From the NCBI GenBank assembly GCA_016712675.1, contig JADJQR010000001.1:4216001-4280000 (forward strand): a stretch of DNA of 64,000 nucleotides. The letters run 5' to 3'. Both the position numbers and the translations under genes were made by a program. Position 1 is the stretch's first letter. Each line of letters begins with the position of its first letter. The notes below the pieces were generated by a model. It was not told where the DNA came from. It worked only from the letters and a program-made list of their open reading frames with translations, and ran no database searches. This DNA comes from a bacterium. Its GTDB lineage: Bacteria; Krumholzibacteriota; Krumholzibacteriia; LZORAL124-64-63. Shown piece after piece: positions 16,932 through 27,480 of this stretch.

Positions 16932-17005
16932 CCGGCCTCGAGCACCGAAATGTCGATGAACGACGATATATCGCTGTCATGTTCCGATATTTCGGTGCAG
17001 GCCGG
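16932..17005. other. large inverted repeat / hairpin in a 343-base non-coding gap
   Basis: The gap 16819-17161 has no gene. It holds a long potential hairpin: GCACCGAAAT (16942-16951) pairs perfectly with ATTTCGGTGC (16989-16998), and CCGGCCT (16932-16938) pairs with AGGCCGG (16999-17005) across a 3-base bulge. That is 17 bp of stem with a 37-base loop, which itself contains CGATATATCG. It lies between divergent genes (DUF2892 and peroxiredoxin), so it may be an attenuator, an RNA gene or a regulator site. AT-rich DNA at 17025-17060 probably holds the peroxiredoxin promoter. Confidence 0.5.
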
Positions 17006-17161
17006 ACTCCGGTGATGGGCGTGAACTTGTAAGTCGTTGATTATAAATACAATGCAAACTCAGCCGGTTCGGGAACAAATGCTGCCCTTGGAATACGAAA
17101 GCCCAAACGCCCGCTGCCGGAGCCACCGGCGGGCACGACCCCCGACCAAGGGAGTGAATCC

Positions 17162-17869
17162 ATGGAGAACACGACCGCCACCTCCGCCATGCCGCGCATC
17201 GGCGACCAGGCCCCCGCCTTCAAGGCCGTCACCACCCAGGGCGAGATCAACTTCCCGGCGCAGTACGCCGGCAGCTGGGTCATCCTGTTCAGCCACCCGG
17301 CCGACTTCACGCCCGTCTGCACCAGCGAGTTCATGACCTTCGCCACGATGCAGGACGAGTTCGCGCGCTACAACACGAAGCTCGTCGGGCTCTCGGTGGA
17401 CGGCCTCTACAGCCACATCGCCTGGCTGCGCACGATCAAGGAGAAGATCGTCTACAAGGGCATGAAGGACGTCGAGGTCACGTTCCCGCTGATCGAGGAC
17501 ATCACGATGGATGTGGCCAAGGCCTACGGGATGATCCAGCCGGGCGAGAGCACCACCAAGGCCGTGCGCGCCGTGTTCGTGGTCGACCCGAAGGGCGTCA
17601 TCCGCACGATCATCTACTACCCCCTCAGCCTGGGCCGGAACTTCGACGAGCTGCTGCGCGTGGTGCAGGCCCTGCAGGCGGCCGACGCGTTCGGCGTAGC
17701 GACGCCGGCGGACTGGCGCCCGGGCGACGACGTGATCGTGCCGCCGGCCGGCTCCTGCGGCGTGGCGAAGGACCGCATGGACGGCAAGGAGGACATCACC
17801 TGCCACGACTGGTTCTTCTGCACGAAGAAGATCGACAAGGAGACGGTGATGGGGGCCATCCGGAAGTAG
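17162..17869 (+). CDS. peroxiredoxin, Prx6/1-Cys type
   Basis: A 235-residue thiol peroxidase that reduces H2O2 and organic peroxides in the cytoplasm. The peroxidatic Cys is C53 in SHPADFTPVCTSEF. The long C-terminal arm typical of the Prx6/archaeal group carries C199, C214 and C220, as in archaeal enzymes that use C-terminal Cys residues for resolving. The ATG at 17162 follows AGGGAGTGAATCC. It stands alone, with its own promoter region upstream and a hairpin downstream. Confidence 0.93.
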   Translation: MENTTATSAMPRIGDQAPAFKAVTTQGEINFPAQYAGSWVILFSHPADFTPVCTSEFMTFATMQDEFARYNTKLVGLSVDGLYSHIAWLRTIKEKIVYKGMKDVEVTFPLIEDITMDVAKAYGMIQPGESTTKAVRAVFVVDPKGVIRTIIYYPLSLGRNFDELLRVVQALQAADAFGVATPADWRPGDDVIVPPAGSCGVAKDRMDGKEDITCHDWFFCTKKIDKETVMGAIRK

Positions 17870-17872
17870 CTT

Positions 17873-17891
17873 CGCTGCCTGCACGGCAGCG
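17873..17891 (+). terminator. short hairpin after the peroxiredoxin gene
   Basis: CGCTGCC and GGCAGCG form a perfect 7-bp stem with a 5-base loop, starting 4 bases after the stop codon. There is no clear T-tract, so terminator function is tentative. Confidence 0.4.
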
Positions 17892-17996
17892 GTTCCCGTC
17901 CCCGCCACGCGATGCTATGATGGCCGCTCCCTGCCCGGGGGCGGCCATCGTGCCTGCCGGCCCGGCTCTCCCTCCACGCCAGCGCCTGCGAGCGAC

Positions 17997-20480
17997 ATGA
18001 CGCCCGAACGCCGCGACCCGCGCCTGCTGCCGGTGGCCTTCCTGTCCGGCTTCACCTTCCTGGCCTTCGAGGTCTGCTGGCACCGCCAAATGGCTCTAGG
18101 GCTGGGCGCGACGGTCGCCGCGGCGACGGCGGTCCTCAGCACGTTCATGGCGGGGCTGGGCGCCGGCGCCTGGTGGTGGGGACGCCACGTCGACCTCTCG
18201 GCACGGCCGGGGCGCCTGCTGGCCCTGCTCCTGGCCGGTATCGGCGTGACGGCCACCGGTGGCCTCGCGCTGGCCGGCATCGTCGCCACCCGATCCGGGT
18301 CGCTGCCGGTGGCCGCCGAGTGGACGCTGGCGATCGCGCTCCTGCTGGTGCCGACCTTCCTGATGGGCGGCGTGTTTCCCGTCCTGGGCCGGCTGGTGTC
18401 CGTCGGGGACGCACCACTGACCGTGGCGCTGGGGCGGCTCTACGCGGTCGAGACCCTTGGCAGCGCCAGCGGCGCGCTGGCGACCGGGCTGGTGCTGCTG
18501 GGGGCGCTGGGCCAGCGGGGTACCGTGCTGCTGGCCGGCGGGCTGGACCTGGCGCTGGCGGCGATGCTGCTGGCCCGGCCCGTATCGACACGCGCGGTCG
18601 AGCCGGCGGCAGCCGTGCCGGCGGCGAGGTCGCGCGCGGGCGCCGCCACCCGCGTGCCGGGCATCGCGCGGCGCGACGTGCTCGTAGTGGCCTTCGTCTG
18701 CGGCCTGGCCAGCCTGGGCCTGCAGGCGCTGTGGTTCCGCCTGTTCCGCGTCTACTTCACCAACACCAGCTACACGTTCGCGCTGGTGTCGGCGATGGCC
18801 ATCGCCGGCTCGTTCGTCGGCAGCGCCTGGCTGGCGCGACGGCCGCCCGCGGCCGACCGTCGCCATCAGGCGCTGGCGCGCGTCGTGCTGCTGCTGGCCG
18901 TCGTGACGGTCGCCGCCACGGCACTGGCTGCGCGCCTGCCGCAGGTCCTCCTGTTCCCCTTCGAGGCCGCGCTGGCCGATCCCTTCCTGCGCGTGCTCGT
19001 CGTGCCGCTGGTGGCGGCGTTGCTGGTCGTGCTGCCCCCGGCCGCCTGCGCGGGCTACGCGCTGCCGCTGGCCTGCCGCCTGCTGGTGCGCGACCGGCGC
19101 TCCGTGGGACGCGACTTCGGCCTGGGCCTGGCCGTCAACACGGCGGGCTCGGTGGTCGGGCCGCTGCTGGCGACGTTCGCGTTGCTGCCGCTGCTGGGCG
19201 CGGTGCGCTCGGTGCTGCTGCTGGCGTCGCTGGTCCTGGGCGCGGCGGCGCTGCTGGCCGTCCGCGGCGCGTTCGGCGGCGCCCGCCGCGGGCCTGCGCA
19301 GCTGGCGCCGGCGGCGGCGGCCGTGGTGCTGCTGGCGGTCGCGGTCCTGTCGCCGGCCGTTCCGGTCCTGCCACCGTCGGTCGCGCGCTTCGGGCGCCAG
19401 ATCCTTCACTATCGCGAATCGATCGAGGGCACGCTTACGGTGGCGCGCGACGGCGGCGGACCGTCGGCCACCAAGTATTCGTTCGTCGACAACAGCGCCG
19501 TGATCGGCTCGTCCTACGACGCCTACAAGGTGGTGCGCCTGGTCGGCCACCTGCCGTACCTGGCCGGGCTGGACGCGCGCCGCGTGCTGGTGGTCGGGTT
19601 CGGCATGGGCGTGACCGCCTCGGCCATCGCCGCCCATCCGGGCCTGGAGGTGCTCGAATGTGCCGAACTGGTGCCCGGCCTGCGCGAGGCCGCATCCCAC
19701 TACCGCGACCTGAACCGCGACGTGGCGCATGACCCGCGCCTGCGTCTGGCGCCCGGGGACGGACGGCGGCACCTGCAGCGCTCGTCCGGGCGCTACGACC
19801 TGATCTCGTGCGACCCGACGCACCCGATCCTGGGCTCCGGCGCGCTCTACACGCGGGAGTGGTTCGAGCTCTGCCGCGACCGCCTGGCTCCCGGCGGCAT
19901 GCTCTCGCAGTACCTGCCGCTCCACAAGCTGGGCGAACGGGAGCTGCTGGGCATCATCCGCACGTTCCACGAGGCATTCCCCGAGGGCTCGGTCTGGCTG
20001 GGCCAGTACCACGCCGTGCTGCTGGGCACGATGACGCCTCTGCAGCCCGACTTCGCGCAGTGGACGGTGCGCGCCGCCTCGCTCGGGCGCGACCAGACGT
20101 TCCACACCGAGCCGCACCACCTGGCATCGCTGCTGGTCCTGGATGCCGCCGCAGTCGCGCGGCTGACGGCCGGCGCGCCGGTCAATACCGATGACCGCTC
20201 CTACACCGAGTTCTTCGCCCGCGGTTGCCTGGACGAGCACAACCTGGTGCGCAACCTCCGGCTGCTGGGCGCCGCGCGCGTGGACCCGGCCGGCGTGTTC
20301 ACCAACGTCGCCGACCCTGCGCGGCTGCAGGTGGCCGCCGCCAGCCAGCGCCTGGTGACCGCAGCGCTGGCGCTGCTCCTGGACGGCGATCGCGAAGGCG
20401 GCCTGGCGCTGCTGCGGCAGGCCCGGGCCGCCGATCCCCTGGACCAGGAACTGCCGTTCCTGGTGCGCCTGCACCAGTAG
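17997..20480 (+). CDS. membrane-embedded spermidine-synthase-like protein
   Basis: An 827-residue protein. The first about 460 residues contain roughly twelve membrane helices. The C-terminal part is a Rossmann methyltransferase-like domain of the polyamine synthase superfamily: RVLVVGFGMGVTASAIA (SAM-type glycine loop), LECAELVP, then LISCDPTHPILGSGALYTREWF and LAPGGMLSQYLPLHK. A short helical region ends the protein. Such fused membrane/spermidine-synthase proteins are widespread but poorly characterised; real aminopropyl transfer is uncertain. It is followed after 8 bases by the MBOAT gene, so the two may be co-transcribed. Confidence 0.85.
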   Translation: MTPERRDPRLLPVAFLSGFTFLAFEVCWHRQMALGLGATVAAATAVLSTFMAGLGAGAWWWGRHVDLSARPGRLLALLLAGIGVTATGGLALAGIVATRSGSLPVAAEWTLAIALLLVPTFLMGGVFPVLGRLVSVGDAPLTVALGRLYAVETLGSASGALATGLVLLGALGQRGTVLLAGGLDLALAAMLLARPVSTRAVEPAAAVPAARSRAGAATRVPGIARRDVLVVAFVCGLASLGLQALWFRLFRVYFTNTSYTFALVSAMAIAGSFVGSAWLARRPPAADRRHQALARVVLLLAVVTVAATALAARLPQVLLFPFEAALADPFLRVLVVPLVAALLVVLPPAACAGYALPLACRLLVRDRRSVGRDFGLGLAVNTAGSVVGPLLATFALLPLLGAVRSVLLLASLVLGAAALLAVRGAFGGARRGPAQLAPAAAAVVLLAVAVLSPAVPVLPPSVARFGRQILHYRESIEGTLTVARDGGGPSATKYSFVDNSAVIGSSYDAYKVVRLVGHLPYLAGLDARRVLVVGFGMGVTASAIAAHPGLEVLECAELVPGLREAASHYRDLNRDVAHDPRLRLAPGDGRRHLQRSSGRYDLISCDPTHPILGSGALYTREWFELCRDRLAPGGMLSQYLPLHKLGERELLGIIRTFHEAFPEGSVWLGQYHAVLLGTMTPLQPDFAQWTVRAASLGRDQTFHTEPHHLASLLVLDAAAVARLTAGAPVNTDDRSYTEFFARGCLDEHNLVRNLRLLGAARVDPAGVFTNVADPARLQVAAASQRLVTAALALLLDGDREGGLALLRQARAADPLDQELPFLVRLHQ

Positions 20481-20488
20481 GGGCGCGC

Positions 20489-22042
20489 GTGCTGTTCAAC
20501 TCGCACATCTTCCTCTTCGCGTTCCTGCCCGTGGCGCTTGGCGGCTACTGGTGGCTGCGCGGGCGCGGCCTGGCGCGGGCCTCGCTGGGCTGGCTGCTGC
20601 TGGCATCGCTGGCCTACTACGGCTGGTGGGAACCTCGCTACCTGGCCCTGATCCTCGGCTCCATCGGGACGAACTACGCGCTCGGCCGGGCGCTGGAGCG
20701 GCGGCGCGGCGGCCGGGCCCTGGTTGCCACGGGCGTGGCGTTGAACCTGGCGGCGCTGGCCTGGTTCAAGTACGCGGGCTGGCTGCTCGAGACGGTACGC
20801 GGACTGGCCGGCTTCGACGCGCACCTGGGCGCCATCGTGCTGCCGCTGGCCATCTCGTTCTTCACGTTCCAGCAGCTCTCCTACCTGGTCGACGTCCACC
20901 GTGGCGCGCCTGCCGAACACGACCTTCTTCACTTCGCGCTGTTCGTGTCGTTTTTCCCGCAGCTGATCGCCGGGCCCATCGTCCGGCAGCAGGAGCTGGC
21001 GCCGCAGTTCCGCGCGCCGGCGCCGCCCGCGTCCGTCCGCGCGCTGCTGGCCGCCGGACTGAGCCTGTTTCTGCTGGGCCTGTTCAAGAAGACGGTGCTG
21101 GCCGACGGCGTCGCCGCCTACGCCACGCCGGTGTTCGAGGCCGCCGATCGCGGCGCCACGATCACCTTCTTCGAGTCCTGGGGCGGCGCCCTGGCCTACA
21201 CGTTCCAGCTCTACCTCGACTTCTCCGGCTACTGCGACATGGCGATGGGCCTGGCGTGGTGCTTCGGCTACCGGCTGCCGATGAACTTCGACACGCCGTA
21301 CCAGGCCACCGGCATCATCGACTTCTGGCGGCGCTGGCACCTGACGCTGTCGCGATTCCTGCGCGACTACCTCTACATCCCGCTGGGCGGCAACCGGCGC
21401 GGGGCGCCGCGCCATTGGCTGAACCTCATGCTGGTGATGACGCTGGGCGGCCTGTGGCACGGCGCGGGCTGGAACTTCGCGCTGTGGGGCTTCGTCCACG
21501 GCCTGCTGCTGCTGGTCAACCTGGCCTGGCGGCGACTGCGGGACCGCCTTTCGCAACGGCCGCCCGCCGCCTGGGAGGTCACGGCCGGCTCGCTGCTGAC
21601 GTTCGCGCTGGTGGTCGTCGCCCGCGACCTCTTCCGGACCGACACGCTCGCCGGCGCCATGGCGATGCTGCGCGGAGCGGCCGGACTCGAGGGCGCGGTG
21701 CTGGATGCGCGGCTGGCCGGAACGCTCGGGTTCCTGTCGCCGTGGGTGAGCTTCAGCGGGCTGCATGCGGGCAGCTTCGACCTCCATGGCGTGCCATGGC
21801 TCGTTGGGCTGTGGATCGTCTGCCGCCACCTGCCGGAAACGCCGCGCCTGTTTGCCTGGACCGGGCTGGCGCTGGACCCGCGGTCGCCCGGCGATGGCGG
21901 CGACGGAATCTGGCGGCCCGGTAGCGGTCGCCTGCAGGCCTGGCGCCCGGACATGCGCTGGGCGCTGGCCGTCGCGACCCTGGGCGCCGTGGCCGTGGTC
22001 CAGCTCTCGCGCGTGATGGAGTTTCTCTACTACCGGTTCTGA
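20489..22042 (+). CDS. MBOAT family O-acyltransferase (AlgI-like)
   Basis: A 517-residue polytopic membrane protein that would move acetyl groups across the membrane for surface polysaccharide O-acetylation. Visible motifs are FFTFQQLSYLVD, FFPQLIAGPI, LYLDFSGYCDMAMG, WRRWHLTLSRFLRDYLYIPLGGN and GGLWHGAGWNF, with the catalytic His at H324. The GTG start gives VLFNSHIFLFAFLP, the standard AlgI N-terminus. It is followed by an AlgJ/SGNH-like gene, the usual periplasmic partner. Confidence 0.93.
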   Translation: MLFNSHIFLFAFLPVALGGYWWLRGRGLARASLGWLLLASLAYYGWWEPRYLALILGSIGTNYALGRALERRRGGRALVATGVALNLAALAWFKYAGWLLETVRGLAGFDAHLGAIVLPLAISFFTFQQLSYLVDVHRGAPAEHDLLHFALFVSFFPQLIAGPIVRQQELAPQFRAPAPPASVRALLAAGLSLFLLGLFKKTVLADGVAAYATPVFEAADRGATITFFESWGGALAYTFQLYLDFSGYCDMAMGLAWCFGYRLPMNFDTPYQATGIIDFWRRWHLTLSRFLRDYLYIPLGGNRRGAPRHWLNLMLVMTLGGLWHGAGWNFALWGFVHGLLLLVNLAWRRLRDRLSQRPPAAWEVTAGSLLTFALVVVARDLFRTDTLAGAMAMLRGAAGLEGAVLDARLAGTLGFLSPWVSFSGLHAGSFDLHGVPWLVGLWIVCRHLPETPRLFAWTGLALDPRSPGDGGDGIWRPGSGRLQAWRPDMRWALAVATLGAVAVVQLSRVMEFLYYRF

Positions 22043-22052
22043 GGGGACGATC

Positions 22053-22981
22053 CTGGAACATTCGGCAGCAACCCATGGTCGATACCTGCGACGCCTGCTG
22101 GCGACGCTGGCGGCGCTGCTGGCCGGTGTGGCGGCGCTGAACGTCGTGGTCGACCCGTTCGGGCGGAACGGTTGGCTCGACCTGGGGCTGCCGCGCGAGC
22201 AGGTGGCCTCGGTGGTCGACTACCAGATCCACAAGATCCTGGCCTACCGCCGGGCGCCGAAGCCCGCCATCGTGCTGGGCGACAGCCGCGCCGAACTGCT
22301 GCGCGACGCGTACTTCGCCGAGGCCGGGCGCCCCGACGTCTTCAACTTCGCCTGCGGCGGCGGCACGCTGCCGGAAGCCATCGACACCTTCTGGCTGGCG
22401 GCCGGGACCACGCGGCTGCGCCAGGTCGTCTTCGGGTTGCCGTTCAGCATGTACAACGAACTGAACCGCATGAACCGCCTGCCGACCGCCCGCCAGGTCA
22501 GCCGCGACCTGCCCTCCTACTACCTGTCGCCGCTGGTGACGAAGGCCAGCCTGCTGGTGCTGGCCACGGCCGCCACGGGACGCACCTTCGTCGACCAGCT
22601 GCCGCCGATGTCGCGCGAGGAATTCTGGGACTACCAGCTGGGTCCCGGCGCCGAACTGCATTGGCGGCGCTGGGCGCGACCGCGCGTGCTGCTGTCCCGG
22701 CTGGAGGAGGTGGCGGAATACTGCCGGGCCGAGGGCATCGACCTGCTGTTCGTGTTGCCGCCGTCGCACGACGACTACCGCGCGCTGCTGGACGGACATG
22801 GGCTCGCGGCGGAGTCCGCGCTCCACAGGCGCGAACTGGCGCGCCTGGGCCGCGTGCTGGACCTGGACGTGCCCGGTCCGTTGACCGCTGACCGCGCCAA
22901 CTTCGACGATCCCCGCCACGTCACGCCGGCGGTCGCGCGCGAGCTCGCGTTCGCCGTGGTCGCCGCGCTGGCAAACGGCCC

Positions 22982-22988
<7 letters not shown>
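22053..22988 (+). CDS. membrane-anchored SGNH/AlgJ-like acyltransferase partner
   Basis: About 311 residues. The GDS motif (AIVLGDSRAELL) and a later Asp/His pair (NFDDPRHVTPA) fit an SGNH-type esterase or acetyltransferase. Without the first 25 codons the protein would start at VAALNVVVDPFG, losing a basic-plus-hydrophobic anchor (RRLLATLAALLAGVAALNV). I therefore prefer a CTG start at 22053, with GAGGGG 6 bases upstream; the conventional GTG is at 22128. It lies 10 bases after the MBOAT gene and should transfer acetyl groups in the periplasm. Its stop overlaps the convergent GGT gene by 7 bases. Confidence 0.72.
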
Positions 22989-24694
<1,706 letters not shown>

Positions 24695-24804
24695 GGCGAC
24701 CGCCTTCCTTGCGCAAGATGGATGGTGTCGTGTACGGGGCCCGCCCACCATAGCACGGGGACGGGCGCAGGACCGAGCGAATCGCGGGCGCCTGGCGGGG
24801 CGGT

Positions 24805-25857
24805 TCAGGTGCGCAGCAGGAGGGACTCCGCGGAGAAGCCCGGGCCCAGTGCCGAGACCAGGCCCAGGCCGCCCTGCGCGAAGCCGTGCTCCTGCAGGTG
24901 GCGCTCGATCACGAACAGCGCGGTGGCCGACGACATGTTGCCGTAGTCCCGCAGGACGCCGCGCGGCAGGTCCAGCCGGTCCGCCGCCAGGCCCAGGGCC
25001 TGGGCGTAGGCCGCAAGCACCTTGGTGCCGCCCGGGTGCAGCAGGAAGGTGTCGACGTCGGCGATCGCATACCCGTGCGCAACCAGGAAGTCGCCGATCT
25101 CCGCCGCGGCCGTCTCGCGGACGATGTCGGGGATGCGCTGCGCGAACACCACCTGCAGGCCCTCCTGCAGGACGGTCCAGCCCATCACGTCCAGCGAGTC
25201 GGGATACAGGCGGCTGCGCGTGCCGAGGATCTCGAGGCCCGGGCCGGCATGCTCGTCGCCGGAGACGATCGCCGCGGCCACGCCGTCGGCGAACAGGGCC
25301 GTGGCGACGAGGTTCGCCGTCGACATGTCGTCGGGCAGGAAGGTCAGGCCGCAGAGCTCGGCGGCGACGACCAGGATGCGGGCGCCCGGGTGCGCCAGCG
25401 CGTAGTGGTAGGCATGCGACAGGCCCGCGACGCCGCCGGCGCAGCCCAGGCCCCAGATGGGCGTGCGACGCACGTCGGGACGCAATCCCAGCCGGTTGAT
25501 CAGGCGGGCGTCGATCGACGGCGTCGCCAGCCCGGTCGTGTTCACGTAGATGATGTAGTCGATGGCGGCGGGCGCCAGCCCGGCCTGCTCGATCGCCGCC
25601 AGGCACGCCTGCTGGGACAACTTGGTGGCCTCGACCGCGTAGATGGCGCTGCGCTCAGCCAGGTCATGCGGCTGGAGGAACCACTCCGCGGGCACGGCGA
25701 AGTAGCGCGTGTCGATGCCCGCATGGGTGAACACGGGCATCAGGCGCTCGACGTCGGGCAGCGCTGCGGCGAACTTCGCGCGCGCGAACGCGGCCGCGAC
25801 CGTCTGCTCGATGCGGTGGGCGGGAACGGCGGTGGCGACGGACACAAGGCGTGGCAT
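24805..25857 (-). CDS. type III polyketide synthase / chalcone synthase family
   Basis: A 350-residue thiolase-fold enzyme that condenses malonyl-CoA onto an acyl-CoA starter. The catalytic triad is visible: C139 in WGLGCAGGVAGL, H274 in FLLHPGGTKVL and N307 in YGNMSSATALF. The C-terminus GLVSALGPGFSAESLLL contains the GPG loop. The ATG at 25857 follows GGGAGA. No methyltransferase or oxygenase tailoring genes lie next to it, so the product, possibly an alkylpyrone or resorcinol lipid, cannot be assigned. Confidence 0.92.
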   Translation of the reverse strand: MPRLVSVATAVPAHRIEQTVAAAFARAKFAAALPDVERLMPVFTHAGIDTRYFAVPAEWFLQPHDLAERSAIYAVEATKLSQQACLAAIEQAGLAPAAIDYIIYVNTTGLATPSIDARLINRLGLRPDVRRTPIWGLGCAGGVAGLSHAYHYALAHPGARILVVAAELCGLTFLPDDMSTANLVATALFADGVAAAIVSGDEHAGPGLEILGTRSRLYPDSLDVMGWTVLQEGLQVVFAQRIPDIVRETAAAEIGDFLVAHGYAIADVDTFLLHPGGTKVLAAYAQALGLAADRLDLPRGVLRDYGNMSSATALFVIERHLQEHGFAQGGLGLVSALGPGFSAESLLLRT

Positions 25858-25926
25858 GGCGGTCTCCCGCGGTGAGAGTGGCGGGCACGGACCGCAAGCA
25901 CATGGTAGTCGCGAACAGCCGTGCCG

Positions 25927-26970
25927 CTACTGCGGCGGCGTGAACACGAACGGCGCGCGGAAGGTCGTCACGCCGGCGTCGACCGGCGGAAACTTCCAGT
26001 CGCGGATCTGCGCAAGCGCACAGTCGGCCACAGCGCCGGCGCCCAGGGCATCCTCGACGACCGCCACGTCCGCGACGCGGCCTGTCGCGTCCACGGTCAG
26101 GCTGAACACCAGCTTGCCGCGCAGGCCGGGGTTGCGCTTGAGCTCGTTCTCGTAGCAGAACTGGATGCCGGCCGCGTAGCGCCGGACGACCGCCAGCAGC
26201 GCCGCGTTGCTGCGGGCCGCCGAACCGGTGCCGGGCCCGGCGCCGGCCACGTCCGCGTCCGCGGTTGCGCCGCCGCCGGTATCCGATCCGCTCGTCTGCA
26301 GGTCGCCGAGCGCCGCGATGCTCACGCTGCCGCCGGCCAGCCCGGACCCGCCGACATCGACGGCTCCCAGTTGCACCCGGCCCTCGACACCGCCCACCTC
26401 GTCACCGGAGCGGGCCGCGCGCACCTGCCGCGACCGCCCGCCGGGTCCGCGGCCGCCCGCGGCGCCGGGCGCGGTCCCCGCCTTCGGCAGCGCCTGCGCC
26501 AGGTCACCGAGGGCCCTGTCCAGTGAACCGCTGACCTGCTGCAGGTTGGCCGCCACCTCGGACTTCGCCTGCTCGCGGCCGCGCACGCCCTGGTCGGGCG
26601 CCACCGGCGCGGGCTCGGCGCGCCGTTGCGGCGCGGTGCGTGGCTGCGGCGCCGGGGCGGGCGTGGCGGCCGGACGCGGAGCCTCGGCCACGACCGGGGC
26701 CGCGGCCCGGCGCGGCTCCGGCAGGCGCGCCGGCTCGACCCGCGACGGCGCCGCCGGGCGCGGCTTCTCGAGGATCAGGCGCGCAATGCGTTCGGGAACC
26801 TGCTCGATCGTCACCGGGCGCGGCGGCACCGCCGGCGCCACGAGGATCGCCAGCAGCACGACACAACCGATGGCCGCCGACCCGGCCAGCGCATGCCGCA
26901 GGGCGGGATCCGTGCGGCCCCAGATGGGCTGGTGGTAGACGCGGTCGACGGGATTGAGGGCGCCGGCCAT
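25927..26970 (-). CDS. TonB-like protein with AgmX/PglI C-terminal domain
   Basis: A 347-residue inner-membrane protein. One membrane segment at about 28-47 is followed by a Pro/Ala/Arg-rich spacer (60-140), a Gly-rich low-complexity region, and a C-terminal domain with CYENELKRNPGLRGKLVFS and DCALAQIRDWKFP, the pattern of the AgmX/PglI tail. It should span the periplasm and pass motion from an ExbB/ExbD motor. It is the last gene of the ExbB-ExbD-ExbD set, starting 1 base after the preceding stop, so co-translation is likely. AgmX belongs to the myxobacterial gliding machinery; gliding here is not shown. Confidence 0.88.
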   Translation of the reverse strand: MAGALNPVDRVYHQPIWGRTDPALRHALAGSAAIGCVVLLAILVAPAVPPRPVTIEQVPERIARLILEKPRPAAPSRVEPARLPEPRRAAAPVVAEAPRPAATPAPAPQPRTAPQRRAEPAPVAPDQGVRGREQAKSEVAANLQQVSGSLDRALGDLAQALPKAGTAPGAAGGRGPGGRSRQVRAARSGDEVGGVEGRVQLGAVDVGGSGLAGGSVSIAALGDLQTSGSDTGGGATADADVAGAGPGTGSAARSNAALLAVVRRYAAGIQFCYENELKRNPGLRGKLVFSLTVDATGRVADVAVVEDALGAGAVADCALAQIRDWKFPPVDAGVTTFRAPFVFTPPQ

Positions 26971-26971
26971 C

Positions 26972-27463
26972 TCAGGACGCTCCCAGCACGACCAGGGCGA
27001 TGTCGCCGTAGCCGCTGTGGTTGCAGGTGTACATCACGCGCTGCAGGAGCGCGAACGGGATGTCGCGGTCGCCCTGGATGGCGAGCTTCGGCGCATATGA
27101 ATCCGCATCGCCGCGCCGCGTGGCAATGGCCTCGCCCTGGCTGCGGCTGAGATCGAGCTGCTCGGCGAGCGCCGGGATCAGCAGGTCGCCTCCGGGTGCG
27201 CCGGCCGGGACCTGGGCAACCTGCCGGCCGTCGAGCAGGATCCGGTCGTCGAGGATGGCCACGACCACCGACGATTCCGGGCCGGTGTCGCTGGTCGACT
27301 CGGGCAGGCTGACGCCGGGCGCCGGCGTGATCACTTCGCCCTCGGCCACGAAGCTCTTCAGCAGGAACAGCAGCAGCACGGTCAGGATGTCCATCATCGA
27401 CGTCAGCCGCAGCGGCGCCTGCACCGCCGACCGGCGACGGCGTCGTCCCTTTCGCAGTGGCAT
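26972..27463 (-). CDS. ExbD/TolR family protein (with the motor Asp)
   Basis: A 163-residue protein with a basic cytoplasmic N-terminus (KGRRRRRS), one membrane helix and a periplasmic domain. The proton-carrying Asp is D25 in LTSMMDILTVLLLFLL, at the same position as in Escherichia coli ExbD. The ATG at 27463 is preferred over the GTG two codons earlier because GGAGGA lies about 6 bases upstream. It forms a motor with the upstream ExbB, and probably a mixed one with the second ExbD. Confidence 0.9.
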   Translation of the reverse strand: MPLRKGRRRRRSAVQAPLRLTSMMDILTVLLLFLLKSFVAEGEVITPAPGVSLPESTSDTGPESSVVVAILDDRILLDGRQVAQVPAGAPGGDLLIPALAEQLDLSRSQGEAIATRRGDADSYAPKLAIQGDRDIPFALLQRVMYTCNHSGYGDIALVVLGAS

Positions 27464-27480
27464 CGTCACTCCTCCGTCGG

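Noticed and set aside
25927-26970. Ordinary TonB for siderophore uptake
   Set aside because: The C-terminal pattern is AgmX/PglI-like, and no TonB-dependent receptor gene lies in the window; two ExbDs and the TPR genes point to another machine.
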